DNA of 12,450 bases from DUMC01 sp035362115 (lineage in GTDB: Bacteria; Bacillota; Clostridia; Acetivibrionales; DUMC01), in the NCBI GenBank assembly GCA_035362115.1, contig DAOSDD010000127.1, forward strand, positions 1 to 12,450. The letters run 5' to 3'. Position 1 is the first letter of the stretch. Each line of letters opens with the position of its first letter. A program made the translations under genes and the position numbers. Of this stretch, positions 1 through 6,754 are shown one piece after another. The notes beneath the pieces are model-generated. The model saw nothing but the letters and a program-made list of their open reading frames with translations. It was not told where the DNA came from and made no database searches.

Positions 1-7
1 TTTTGAG

Positions 8-760
8 GTAGAACCGATACATATGATGTATTGAAATATTGGTGATACACTTGGCTTTAACCAAAACACTTTTAGTAGAACCGATACATATGATGTATTG
101 AAATACTAACAGAAGCGGGTGTGCCTGCATGGCAGATGCGTAGAACCGATACATATGATGTATTGAAATCACCCTTTATAATTAAAGTGTATTTCTTGCC
201 CACTAGTAGAACCGATACATATGATGTATTGAAATTTTTACATTTGTAAACTATCCCCGGGTACATGTATATGTAGAAACGATACATATGATGTATTGAA
301 ATTTGCTTTGTTAACGGAAGGAATCCAGCCTAATATCGTAGAACCGATACATATGATGTATTGAAATAAGTTGGGCAGTAGGACAATTTGCAGACAAGGT
401 CCGTAGAACCGATACATATGATGTATTGAAATTATTGTTTTGTTTGTCTTAGTTCTTTTGCTTGTTGTGTAGAACCGATACATATGATGTATTGAAATTT
501 TAAATGTCTTATTATCCTTTCAGGAATGTTTTCTGTAGAACCGATACATATGATGTATTGAAATCTGTCCTGCCCCCTTAATTCTCCAGTCCGGACCTCG
601 TAGAACCGATACATATGATGTATTGAAATATTTTGCAGGCTGCTGTTGAATGGCAAGTCATTCTGGTAGAACCGATACATATGATGTATTGAAATTTGCG
701 GCTTGATATGGAAAAATTAAAGGAAGCTTCGTAGAACCGATACATATGATGTATTGAAAT
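8..760 (+). CRISPR. CRISPR array, 12 repeats and 11 spacers, truncated at left edge
   Basis: Twelve 30-bp repeats begin GTAGAACCGATACAT and end GATGTATTGAAAT. They start at 8, 75, 140, 206, 273, 338, 403, 469, 535, 600, 666 and 731. The eleven spacers are 35-37 bp and all different. Eleven repeats are identical; the one at 273-302 has C to A at repeat position 7. Each repeat holds a short hairpin, ATACAT-ATG-ATGTAT (repeat positions 10-24), followed by TGAAAT. The last eight bases, ATTGAAAT, match the 5' crRNA handle typical of Cas6-processed type I-B (and some III) arrays. That orients transcription left to right and puts the leader and newest spacers beyond the left edge. No cas gene is in the window, so the subtype is inferred from the repeat alone. 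Reading frames across the array are artefacts of the repeat. Confidence 0.98.
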
Positions 761-1032
761 AAATATAGAAAATGTCAAGTCAACACCTATGGATTATGCA
801 AAGTCAAGAACTCCAATGTTTGATGATAAATGCTATCCTTTAATACATACAATAAGGCTTTGGAATACCAAGACGCGTAAACCAGTTGTGTTACAGAGCT
901 ATGATTGATGCCTGTATTGATAAGAAACCTATTATCACAGCAGATGCTATCAAAAAGCTAACAGAAAAATATCCTCATATTTTTGATAAAATTGTTCTTT
1001 CCGAAAGCAGTACAAACCTGGTGCAAAATTAA
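761..1032 (+). pseudogene. Frameshifted small gene remnant after the CRISPR array
   Basis: An open frame runs out of the last CRISPR repeat, encodes KSTPMDYAKSRTPMFDDKCY and then LIHTIRLWNTKTRKPVVLQSY, and stops at 906-908. At 901 a second frame, shifted by +1, takes over with MIDACIDKKPIITADAIKKL and ends at 1030-1032. Joining the two frames gives one continuous soluble protein of about 85 residues or more, so a frameshift near 900 is likely. No credible start or ribosome site exists upstream; the 5' end appears lost at the junction with the array. I do not recognise the family. The remnant ends 33 bp before the next small gene, so the two may once have been an operon. An independent 43-residue gene starting at ATG 901 is possible but has no good ribosome site. 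Confidence 0.4.
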
Positions 1033-1065
1033 TTATGAAAGTACAAAAATGGAGGTGATTTTACT

Positions 1066-1317
1066 TTGGATATATTAAGAAACCCTACCTCTATCAAGCT
1101 CCTTGCAGCATAGATAATTAAAGCTTGTGACGAGTATATAGCTCTACAAATTATGGAAAAACAATTGAAAGAACTTATTTATCACTATGCATCACACCAC
1201 GGCAATAAGTTATTTTCTATCAGAGGTATTAATCCGACTATTGTCAACCGTATAGGGAAAAAGAGGTTGGAACTTCTAAACATTACGCTTGAAGGATTTC
1301 AGCAGAGGCTTTTTTAA
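1066..1317 (+). pseudogene. Small clostridial protein gene with premature amber stop (TIGR04540-like)
   Basis: A strong ribosome site, GGAGGTGAT at 1051-1059, precedes a TTG start at 1066. The frame opens LDILRNPTSIKLLAA and meets TAG at 1111-1113. It then continues without interruption for 67 codons to TAA at 1315-1317, ending GKKRLELLNITLEGFQQRLF. Without the stop this would be an 83-residue soluble helical protein. The layout (RNPxxIKLLA near the start, NPTIVNRIGKKRLELL near the end) resembles small clostridial proteins I recall as TIGR04540, whose function is unknown; that match is from memory. A single substitution explains the stop, so this is recent decay or a sequencing error. The internal ATG at 1153 has no ribosome site and would remove the conserved N-terminus. 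Confidence 0.55.
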
Positions 1318-1365
1318 TTGTGCGTATGTCCTGTTTTATATTATACTCTATTAGTCTGATCTTAA

Positions 1366-1446
1366 GGCCTGGCTCTGTGTAGATAGAGTGCTCTGCAGGA
1401 ATGCAACACTTAAACTCCACAACCAGGCTAAAGGATATTATCCTTT
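1366..1446. repeat. Imperfect inverted repeat plus short palindrome
   Basis: GGCCTGG near 1367-1372 pairs with CCAGGC at 1423-1428, with a nearby GTG/CAC continuation. Inside lies AGAGTGCTCT. Directly after it is the perfect palindrome AAAGGATATTATCCTTT at 1430-1446. No T-run follows, so it is a poor terminator. It sits between two decayed genes and may be the edge of a lost mobile element. No gene is visible between 1318 and 1577. Confidence 0.35.
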
Positions 1447-1577
1447 CAGGATGCAGTAAAAAATTCTATATAAATTTCTATATATCAGTGAAATAATATA
1501 ATTTTATTTTATGGTCTTATTATTTACAATGCAACCTGCCCCTGAAGTTTATCCTGTTCAAACCACTGTAGATTAGT

Positions 1578-1853
1578 TTGTCTCACAACAGTATAACGAA
1601 GAATTTCAGCCAACTCATGAGTAAAATAGTACGAGCCAGTAGTATAGTGGAATGTATAAATAGCCTCATAAGGCCATATCTTTTCCTTAAACGGGTAGTG
1701 GGTAATAAATTTTCAGATCTACTCCAATGTTACTTTAATACTAGGGAGTATAAACGCAGCTGTGTACCAGAGCGTAAGGGTAAAAGCTCGAAAGAGTTGT
1801 TGACTGGTAAGGGCTATCCCTACTTCCTTGAAATTCTTGGCTATAAGAGATGA
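1578..1853 (+). pseudogene. Transposase C-terminal remnant
   Basis: From about 1623 the frame reads VRASSIVECINSLIRPYLFL, then VGNKFSDLLQCYFNTREYKR, PERKGKSSKELLTGKGYPYF and LEILGYKR before its stop. This matches the tail of a well-known kind of bacterial transposase (RASS-VE-INS-LRPY, ERxGKSPxELLTGK, FLxxLGY). Such enzymes are normally several hundred residues long. Here only about the last 75 remain; the first 15 residues and the DNA upstream show no transposase likeness. The catalytic acidic residues of the upstream core are missing, so it cannot be active. I do not assign an IS family. The next remnant (1960-2463) is a different transposase tail, so at least two elements landed and decayed here. 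Confidence 0.7.
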
Positions 1854-1885
1854 TATTTTGAACCAATATTTAGGAAAAGCTTATT

Positions 1886-1929
1886 GAAATTACACATTAT
1901 ATAATGTTATATTATGGACGTGTAATTTC
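1886..1929. repeat. 10-bp inverted repeat around a 12-bp palindrome
   Basis: GAAATTACAC at 1886-1895 and GTGTAATTTC at 1920-1929 are perfect inverse complements, 24 bp apart. CATTATATAATG at 1895-1906 is itself palindromic. The structure lies between the two transposase remnants and could be a leftover insertion-sequence end or a weak AT-rich terminator. Confidence 0.45.
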
Positions 1930-1959
1930 CTAGGAACTGGTATGCTTATTTTTAAAAAT

Positions 1960-2463
1960 TGTAAAGTGAATAGACCTGTTTTTGAAACACGCCGAAGATG
2001 TGGTACCATGCTGCCCGAACGATTCTACTCTTCCAATGAAGCCCGAAACAAGTGACTCGCATCTTCGTTGCGGTATGCCTACATTAAAGTTCGTCTGTCC
2101 CAAGATGTCGTGGGAAAAATGCGAAAATGGAAAGTACAGACACCATACTTCTTGCGAAAACCTCTGCACGCATTCACCTTGCGGTTGTATGTCTATCCGG
2201 AAAAAATCTTCGCACCTTCCCCGGAACCGTTCGTGGAACTGAAGAAAGAGACAATACCTACAAAATACATGTGACCTTCGAGAAATCCATCAACCCACTT
2301 TAAAGACAGTTTCTGCATTGCAGGGCAAAAAACAAGAAATGCTCTTACCTCGGAAGCTGATTTGTATTTAGCAGGCATTACTCAGCTAGTTACTGTGCTT
2401 CTTACTGATAGCATACACCAGCATAAATACATACGATGCCCCAAACCGCTGATTTCAGCTTAG
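1960..2463 (+). pseudogene. Degenerate transposase gene with several frameshifts (C-terminal part)
   Basis: Pieces of one transposase are spread over three frames. From 1997 one frame reads CCPNDSTLPMKPETSDSHLR, TLKFVCPKMSWEKCENGK and HTSCENLCTHSPCG, a cysteine-rich insert typical of some DDE transposases. Near 2195 a second frame gives YPEKIFAPSP. From about 2223 a third gives GTVRGTEERDNTYKIHVTFE. From about 2300 a further shift gives HFKDSFCIAGQKTRNALTSE and DLYLAGITQLVTVLLTDSIH, with TAG at 2461-2463. Together they form the C-terminal part of a clostridial transposase, probably IS1182-like, though the family is from memory. At least three frameshifts make it inactive. The 5' boundary is approximate. 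Confidence 0.72.
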
Positions 2464-2504
2464 CTGTACTAAATTCTGTAATTCAAACTTCCTTTCATAA
2501 TAAT

Positions 2505-2531
2505 CCTGCTTTTCATAATGCAGGTTTATTT
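2505..2531 (+). terminator. Weak terminator-like hairpin
   Basis: CCTGC at 2505-2509 pairs with GCAGG at 2520-2524 across a 10-nt loop, followed by TTTATTTCT. A 5-bp stem is marginal. It lies 42 bp after the transposase remnant stop and may be its old terminator. From here to the promoter at 2795 I see no gene, only a lone perfect DnaA-box match (TTATCCACA, 2561-2569). Confidence 0.3.
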
Positions 2532-2794
2532 CTACATGCATTCATGTTGAATTAGGATAGTTATCCACAGCTTTTGTTTGTCGTTATTCTCTTTTCAATG
2601 TTCACTGCTGCGCTTGTGTCCGCAGCATTTCTAGAATCTGGTATATGTGGTTCTCTTTTTTAAGAGTCTCGCAATTACCTAAATATTTGAATGAGCGTTA
2701 TTCAATTATATAACTTTTTATATATGTTATCTATTTATATCAGCAGCTTGCATTTTTGCAGAATATTAATTTTATCAGCTATCAATTATAATTA

Positions 2795-2823
2795 TTGCCT
2801 ATGGCATATAAAGTATATATAAT
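2795..2823 (+). promoter_or_regulatory. Predicted sigma-A promoter of the XPB operon
   Basis: TTGCCT (2795-2800) and a perfect TATAAT (2818-2823) are separated by exactly 17 bp, in AT-rich DNA about 72 bp upstream of the helicase start. Transcription would begin near 2830, just before the leader hairpin. Confidence 0.6.
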
Positions 2824-2840
2824 ATAAATAATAAAAAAGG

Positions 2841-2869
2841 ATGCTATATCCATCCGGGATACTTAGCAT
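2841..2869 (+). promoter_or_regulatory. Hairpin in the XPB operon leader
   Basis: ATGCTA (2841-2846) pairs with TAGCAT (2864-2869), and the adjoining TATCC (2847-2851) pairs with GGATA (2857-2861). The 11-bp stem has a 5-nt loop and a 2-nt bulge. It falls between the predicted promoter and the translation start, so it would form in the 5' leader. No T-run follows, so it is not a simple terminator; it may stabilise the message or bind a regulator. Confidence 0.5.
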
Positions 2870-2895
2870 AAACACTGGAAAGGTAGTGACATTTT

Positions 2896-4578
2896 TTGAC
2901 TTACAACCCTAATAACCCTTTGGTTGTTCAAGGGGATAGAACTATATTAGTAGAAGTGAACCATCCCATGTATGAAGATGTAAGGGACGAAATATCCGCC
3001 TTTGCAGAATTAGAAAAGAGTCCTGAATTTGTACATACTTATCGTATATCTCCATTATCTCTCTGGAATGCAGCTTCCCAAGGCATGAAAGCAAATTCCA
3101 TTATTGATGTTCTTAAAAGATATAATAAATATGATTTGCCTCAAAATGTTCAAAGGGACATTGAAGACTATGTAGGCCGATATGGGAAGGTACAACTTCT
3201 GAATGAAAATGGTCAATTAGTTCTGGTATCTGAGGATCCCTATATCATTAAAGAAATTGCCCATAGCAAGGATATTAAGATTTATTTAAAGGGACAAGTT
3301 AATGCTTCAAAGCTTCTGGTCGACCCTTCCATGAGAGGACATCTAAAATATGCATTAACGAGAATTGGATTTCCTGTAGAAGATGTTGCCGGTTATATGG
3401 AAGGAACATCTTTTGATATATATTTAAAGGATAATACTAATGAAGGGAAAAAACTTCAACTTAGAGATTATCAGAAACAAGCTGTGAGCTCGTTTTATGA
3501 TGGTGGTTCTAAAAAAGGCGGAAGTGGTGTAATTGTTCTTCCATGTGGTGCAGGCAAGACAATTGTGGGAATGGCTGCCATGGAAAAGATCAAAAGTGAG
3601 ACATTGATTCTTACAACAAATATTACTGCTTTAAGGCAATGGAAAGAGGAACTTATGGATAAAACCAGTATGACCAGTGAAAATATCGGTGAATACAGCG
3701 GGGAGAATAAAGAGATAAAACCTGTAACTATAGCCACATATCAGATATTAACCCATCGGAATGATAAAAATGATAATTTCCCCCACATGGAGCTGTTTAA
3801 CAAAAAGAATTGGGGATTAATAATATATGATGAAGTACACCTGCTACCCGCACCTGTATTCAGGGTGACAGCAGAATTACAAGCAAAAAGAAGATTAGGG
3901 CTTACTGCAACGCTTGTGAGAGAGGATGGACTAGAAGAAGATGTTTTTAGTCTGATTGGACCTAAAAAATATGATATGCCATGGAAGGTGCTCGAAAAAC
4001 AAGGGTGGATAGCATGTGCTAACTGCACTGAAATAAGGGTACCAATGCCGGAAAGTATAAAAATGGACTATGCAATAAGCGAAAGCCGTACAAAGTTTAG
4101 AATTGCCTCTGAAAATTATAAAAAAATTGATATAATTGACAAGCTGCTGGAAAAGCATAGCGAAGATAATGTGCTAATAATTGGGCAATATATTGATCAA
4201 TTAAATGAAATAGCTAAAAAAATCGGGGTTCCTGTAATTACTGGAAAAACACCAAATCATGAGAGGATGGCTTTGTATGACAATTTTAAAAAAGGTAAAA
4301 TAAAGAGATTGATTGTTTCAAAAGTTGCAAACTTTGCAATAGATTTACCAGACGCAAATGTGGCGATACAAGTATCCGGAACCTTTGGCTCACGACAAGA
4401 GGAAGCCCAGCGCTTAGGCAGAATCCTAAGGCCTAAAACAGGAGAAAATATAGCATTTTTTTATAGTGTAGTGACTAAGGATAGTAGAGAGCAGGATTTT
4501 GCAGTGAACAGACAATTATTTTTAACAGAACAGGGATATAAGTATTATATAAAAACAGCAGAAGAGATTGAGGAGTGA
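2896..4578 (+). CDS. XPB-type DNA helicase (superfamily 2, bacterial ERCC3 homologue)
   Basis: This 560-residue protein is a cytoplasmic ATP-dependent DNA translocase or helicase of the XPB/Ssl2 (ERCC3) family. The first ~190 residues form the family's N-terminal region (ILVEVNHP, VHTYRISPLSLWNAAS). Then come two RecA-like domains. Walker A is LPCGAGKT at 215-222, the motif II box is DEVH at 312-315, motif III is TAT at 337-339, the XPB-specific RED motif is 342-344, and motif VI QRLGR is 505-509. All catalytic residues are intact and the length is normal for bacterial XPB. The start is TTG at 2896: an in-frame TGA lies just upstream, and GGAAAGG at 2877-2883 is a modest ribosome site. The C-terminus ends at the family's usual LTEQGYKYYI region. 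The next gene starts at its stop codon, giving an operon with its partner. XPB unwinds DNA in repair and transcription in eukaryotes and archaea; the bacterial role is less clear. Confidence 0.95.
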   Translation: MTYNPNNPLVVQGDRTILVEVNHPMYEDVRDEISAFAELEKSPEFVHTYRISPLSLWNAASQGMKANSIIDVLKRYNKYDLPQNVQRDIEDYVGRYGKVQLLNENGQLVLVSEDPYIIKEIAHSKDIKIYLKGQVNASKLLVDPSMRGHLKYALTRIGFPVEDVAGYMEGTSFDIYLKDNTNEGKKLQLRDYQKQAVSSFYDGGSKKGGSGVIVLPCGAGKTIVGMAAMEKIKSETLILTTNITALRQWKEELMDKTSMTSENIGEYSGENKEIKPVTIATYQILTHRNDKNDNFPHMELFNKKNWGLIIYDEVHLLPAPVFRVTAELQAKRRLGLTATLVREDGLEEDVFSLIGPKKYDMPWKVLEKQGWIACANCTEIRVPMPESIKMDYAISESRTKFRIASENYKKIDIIDKLLEKHSEDNVLIIGQYIDQLNEIAKKIGVPVITGKTPNHERMALYDNFKKGKIKRLIVSKVANFAIDLPDANVAIQVSGTFGSRQEEAQRLGRILRPKTGENIAFFYSVVTKDSREQDFAVNRQLFLTEQGYKYYIKTAEEIEE

Positions 4579-4586
4579 TACGGGGA

Positions 4587-6317
4587 ATGACTTTAAAGGT
4601 TTATCTTGAAAATATGAATGTTACGGATTATGGAAATAATTCGCTCTCGAAACTTATTAAAATAGCAGGTCTTAAGGGAGTTTCAACTAGAAAGGCGGCT
4701 ATGGTTTCTGCCCTGGACACGTTTTTAAGTGATATATGGAACATACAGCAAACCTGGAAAGCACTAAATAAGTATGAAAAGGAAATCCTAGAAGAGTATA
4801 TAAGGAGTGGAAGAACTCTCGACAGCGGAGATATGAAAGCAATAATGGAAAAATACGGCAAAGGGGTAAAGTTTTTTTCTGCAACTAAATTAGTTGATTG
4901 TTTTAGTGAAAACTCTCCTGCAAAATTGTTTTTTCTTCCCACACATATGCCGGAACAGATATACAACATCCTTAAAGATCTTGTTAAACCTTTAGAAATC
5001 AGATTTAACCCTGTTACAGAGATATCTAAGGAAAATGTCTCTTATGAGCTTTTTATTGGAGAACAATTTTACCAGGATTTTGTACAAATGATAAGGCTTG
5101 TTAACAGTAACAAATTAAAAACAACAAAAGGCAGCAAATTTCCCACTAAGGCATCCACTGTAAAAATCAATGAAGTGTTAATAAACAAAGAAATCCTTAC
5201 AGATAGTTATATAGACATTGAGAATATCCGTACTATAGAGCAAACAACCAGAATATACGGAATAATACAGTTGATGTTTGACTCCGGCCTGCTTGAAGAG
5301 AAAAATGGGATTTTGGCTTTAGGCCCGGAAGCTGAAAAATTCCTGAAACTTAATTATATTGATAAAAGCAAAGAACTTCTTCATACGTATATAGATTCAA
5401 AAAACATAAACGAAATCGAAAGAATCAGCGAAATCAAAGTACGCACATACAGGCAGCCCTATTTTAAAACAAGTAGAGAAACTATTTTAAGATATCTTTC
5501 TATGTGTCCTATAGACCAATGGGTTGAAAGATCTGAATTTCTGAAAGTGATTAAAAGAAATAGCAGAAAATTTATTCTGGATGAAACGGGAAATATAGAA
5601 TCTTATGATGATTATTACAGGTATTATACAGATAGTGATCTTGGTTTCAACGAAATTGAGGGACGGTTTATAGATGTAATGCTTATTGAATATCTTTCAG
5701 CATTGGGGATTGTAGATGTTATGCTTGATGAATGGTCCAGCGAATTCTATAATTATTCTTATTTTGTATCTTCATATTTCAAACTAACCCCAATGGGCGC
5801 ATATATCCTTGGAGTTAATGAGGGATATATTTCGGATAAAGAAATAGACAGTGCAGGATTTGGTTTGATAGTACAACCTAATTATGAGATATTGATTCCT
5901 GAGGGTAGCATGAAAGATCTGCATGTCATCTTTTTTGACAGATTTGCTGAGAAAATTTCCGAAGACAAAGTTAATATATACAAACTTTCATTTAAATCAA
6001 TTATCACTGCACTTGATAATGGTATCGGGGTTGGAGAGATTATTGAATATATTAAGAAATATTGTCAGCATGATATTCCGGAAAATGTCCTTATTACTTT
6101 GAATGAATGGGAGCAGGAAAGTAAGAGAATTAGAATAAGGACAGTAACTATCGTTGAAGCTGATAGTAAATATCTGATTGAGGAGCTAAAGGCTTATAAA
6201 TCTATAAGTGGTAATATTAAAAAAGAATTACCTTTTATATTCGAAATAGAAAACAATGCATCCAATAAGGTTAAGCGTGAAATAGAGAAGAAAAATCATT
6301 TTTGTTTATTGGAATAA
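4587..6317 (+). CDS. XPB-associated protein with XPB/Ssl2-like (Helicase_C_3) domain
   Basis: A 576-residue soluble protein encoded directly after the XPB helicase. Residues from about 424 (GFGLIVQPNYEILIP) to about 530 match the helicase-associated Helicase_C_3 / XPB-Ssl2-like domain: a QPNxEI strand, an RFAE helix, YKLSFKSI, a PENV-type turn and EADSKYLIEEL. The same fold occurs in the N-terminus of XPB itself. The N-terminal half is helical and HTH-like (KLIKIAGLKGVSTRKAAM); a tyrosine- and aspartate-rich stretch (YDDYYRYYTDSD) lies mid-protein. There is no Walker motif, so it is not an ATPase. I chose ATG 4587, 11 nt after GAGGAG (4570-4575); GTG at 4575, overlapping the helicase stop as GTGA, is the alternative and adds four residues. 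From memory, actinobacteria keep a similar XPB-partner pair (Rv0861c/Rv0862c). It probably loads or regulates the helicase. Confidence 0.85.
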   Translation: MTLKVYLENMNVTDYGNNSLSKLIKIAGLKGVSTRKAAMVSALDTFLSDIWNIQQTWKALNKYEKEILEEYIRSGRTLDSGDMKAIMEKYGKGVKFFSATKLVDCFSENSPAKLFFLPTHMPEQIYNILKDLVKPLEIRFNPVTEISKENVSYELFIGEQFYQDFVQMIRLVNSNKLKTTKGSKFPTKASTVKINEVLINKEILTDSYIDIENIRTIEQTTRIYGIIQLMFDSGLLEEKNGILALGPEAEKFLKLNYIDKSKELLHTYIDSKNINEIERISEIKVRTYRQPYFKTSRETILRYLSMCPIDQWVERSEFLKVIKRNSRKFILDETGNIESYDDYYRYYTDSDLGFNEIEGRFIDVMLIEYLSALGIVDVMLDEWSSEFYNYSYFVSSYFKLTPMGAYILGVNEGYISDKEIDSAGFGLIVQPNYEILIPEGSMKDLHVIFFDRFAEKISEDKVNIYKLSFKSIITALDNGIGVGEIIEYIKKYCQHDIPENVLITLNEWEQESKRIRIRTVTIVEADSKYLIEELKAYKSISGNIKKELPFIFEIENNASNKVKREIEKKNHFCLLE

Positions 6318-6443
6318 AAGCAGAAATTTTCTATTTTGGCAGGGTGTATATAATATAATACTAATAACTGCAGTGTTTTGGACAAGGTAAAGTTCAGGGA
6401 GAATGGTTACAGGAGTATCCCTTGCAATGAATAAATAGGAAAA

Positions 6444-6472
6444 TTGTCGATGAGGTATAATTATGGTATAAT
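6444..6472 (+). promoter_or_regulatory. Predicted promoter of the lost antitoxin gene
   Basis: TTGTCG (6444-6449) and TATAAT (6467-6472) are separated by 17 bp. A second TATAAT lies at 6456-6461. The site is 26 bp before the ribosome site of the Phd/YefM remnant, so a promoter has outlived its gene. From 6318 to here I see nothing else. Confidence 0.5.
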
Positions 6473-6497
6473 AAGTCCACGAAAGGAGTTGTAAATT

Positions 6498-6581
6498 ATT
6501 CCTCAGATTATTCCAATTCGAGATTTAAAAAACACAAGTAAAATATCCCAAATGTGTCAAGAAGCAAAAGAACCTATTTAA
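6498..6581 (+). pseudogene. Phd/YefM-type antitoxin remnant, N-terminal part
   Basis: A good ribosome site, AAAGGAG at 6482-6488, is followed nine bases later by ATT where a start codon should be. The frame then reads PQIIPIRDLKNTSKISQMCQ and EAKEPI, then TAA at 6579-6581. This is the opening of Phd/YefM antitoxins, DNA-binding proteins that neutralise RelE/ParE/Doc-type toxins and repress their own operon (IIPIRDLKNT-EIS, then EPI and normally FITKNG). Only 27 of about 85 residues remain. The start codon is damaged and nothing recognisable as a toxin follows before the next gene at 6755. It is a dead toxin-antitoxin locus with its promoter still visible. Confidence 0.65.
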
Positions 6582-6754
6582 ACGAGGATGATATTTATTA
6601 ACTTAGTGAACTACACCGCCGTTTATGGCAAAGAATTTGGAAATACGGATATTTGATTGTAGCTAACCACTGTTATATTAGTTACAATATATAATATCAT
6701 TTAATATATATCACAAAAGTTAAATTTATAATCCTAATATAGGAGGTATTACCA

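Noticed and set aside
72..778. Four overlapping minus-strand reading frames of 66-82 codons
   Set aside because: They read through the CRISPR repeats and spacers; the recurring peptide (IHHMYRFY, QYIICIGST) is the repeat translated.
761..1032. Possible CRISPR leader on the right side of the array
   Set aside because: The repeat end ATTGAAAT places the leader at the left, and the DNA here reads as protein-coding remnant rather than an AT-rich leader.
1930..2378. Several short reading frames on both strands
   Set aside because: They are pieces or shadows of one frameshifted transposase gene; none has a ribosome site.
2561..2569. Perfect DnaA box, TTATCCACA
   Set aside because: A single 9-bp match with no cluster, no AT-rich unwinding region of origin type and no dnaA/dnaN or plasmid replication gene nearby.
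3495..4158. Minus-strand reading frames inside the XPB gene
   Set aside because: Antisense shadows of an intact, clearly conserved helicase.
4628..4969. 113-codon minus-strand frame inside the partner gene
   Set aside because: Antisense shadow with no ribosome site and no recognisable protein.
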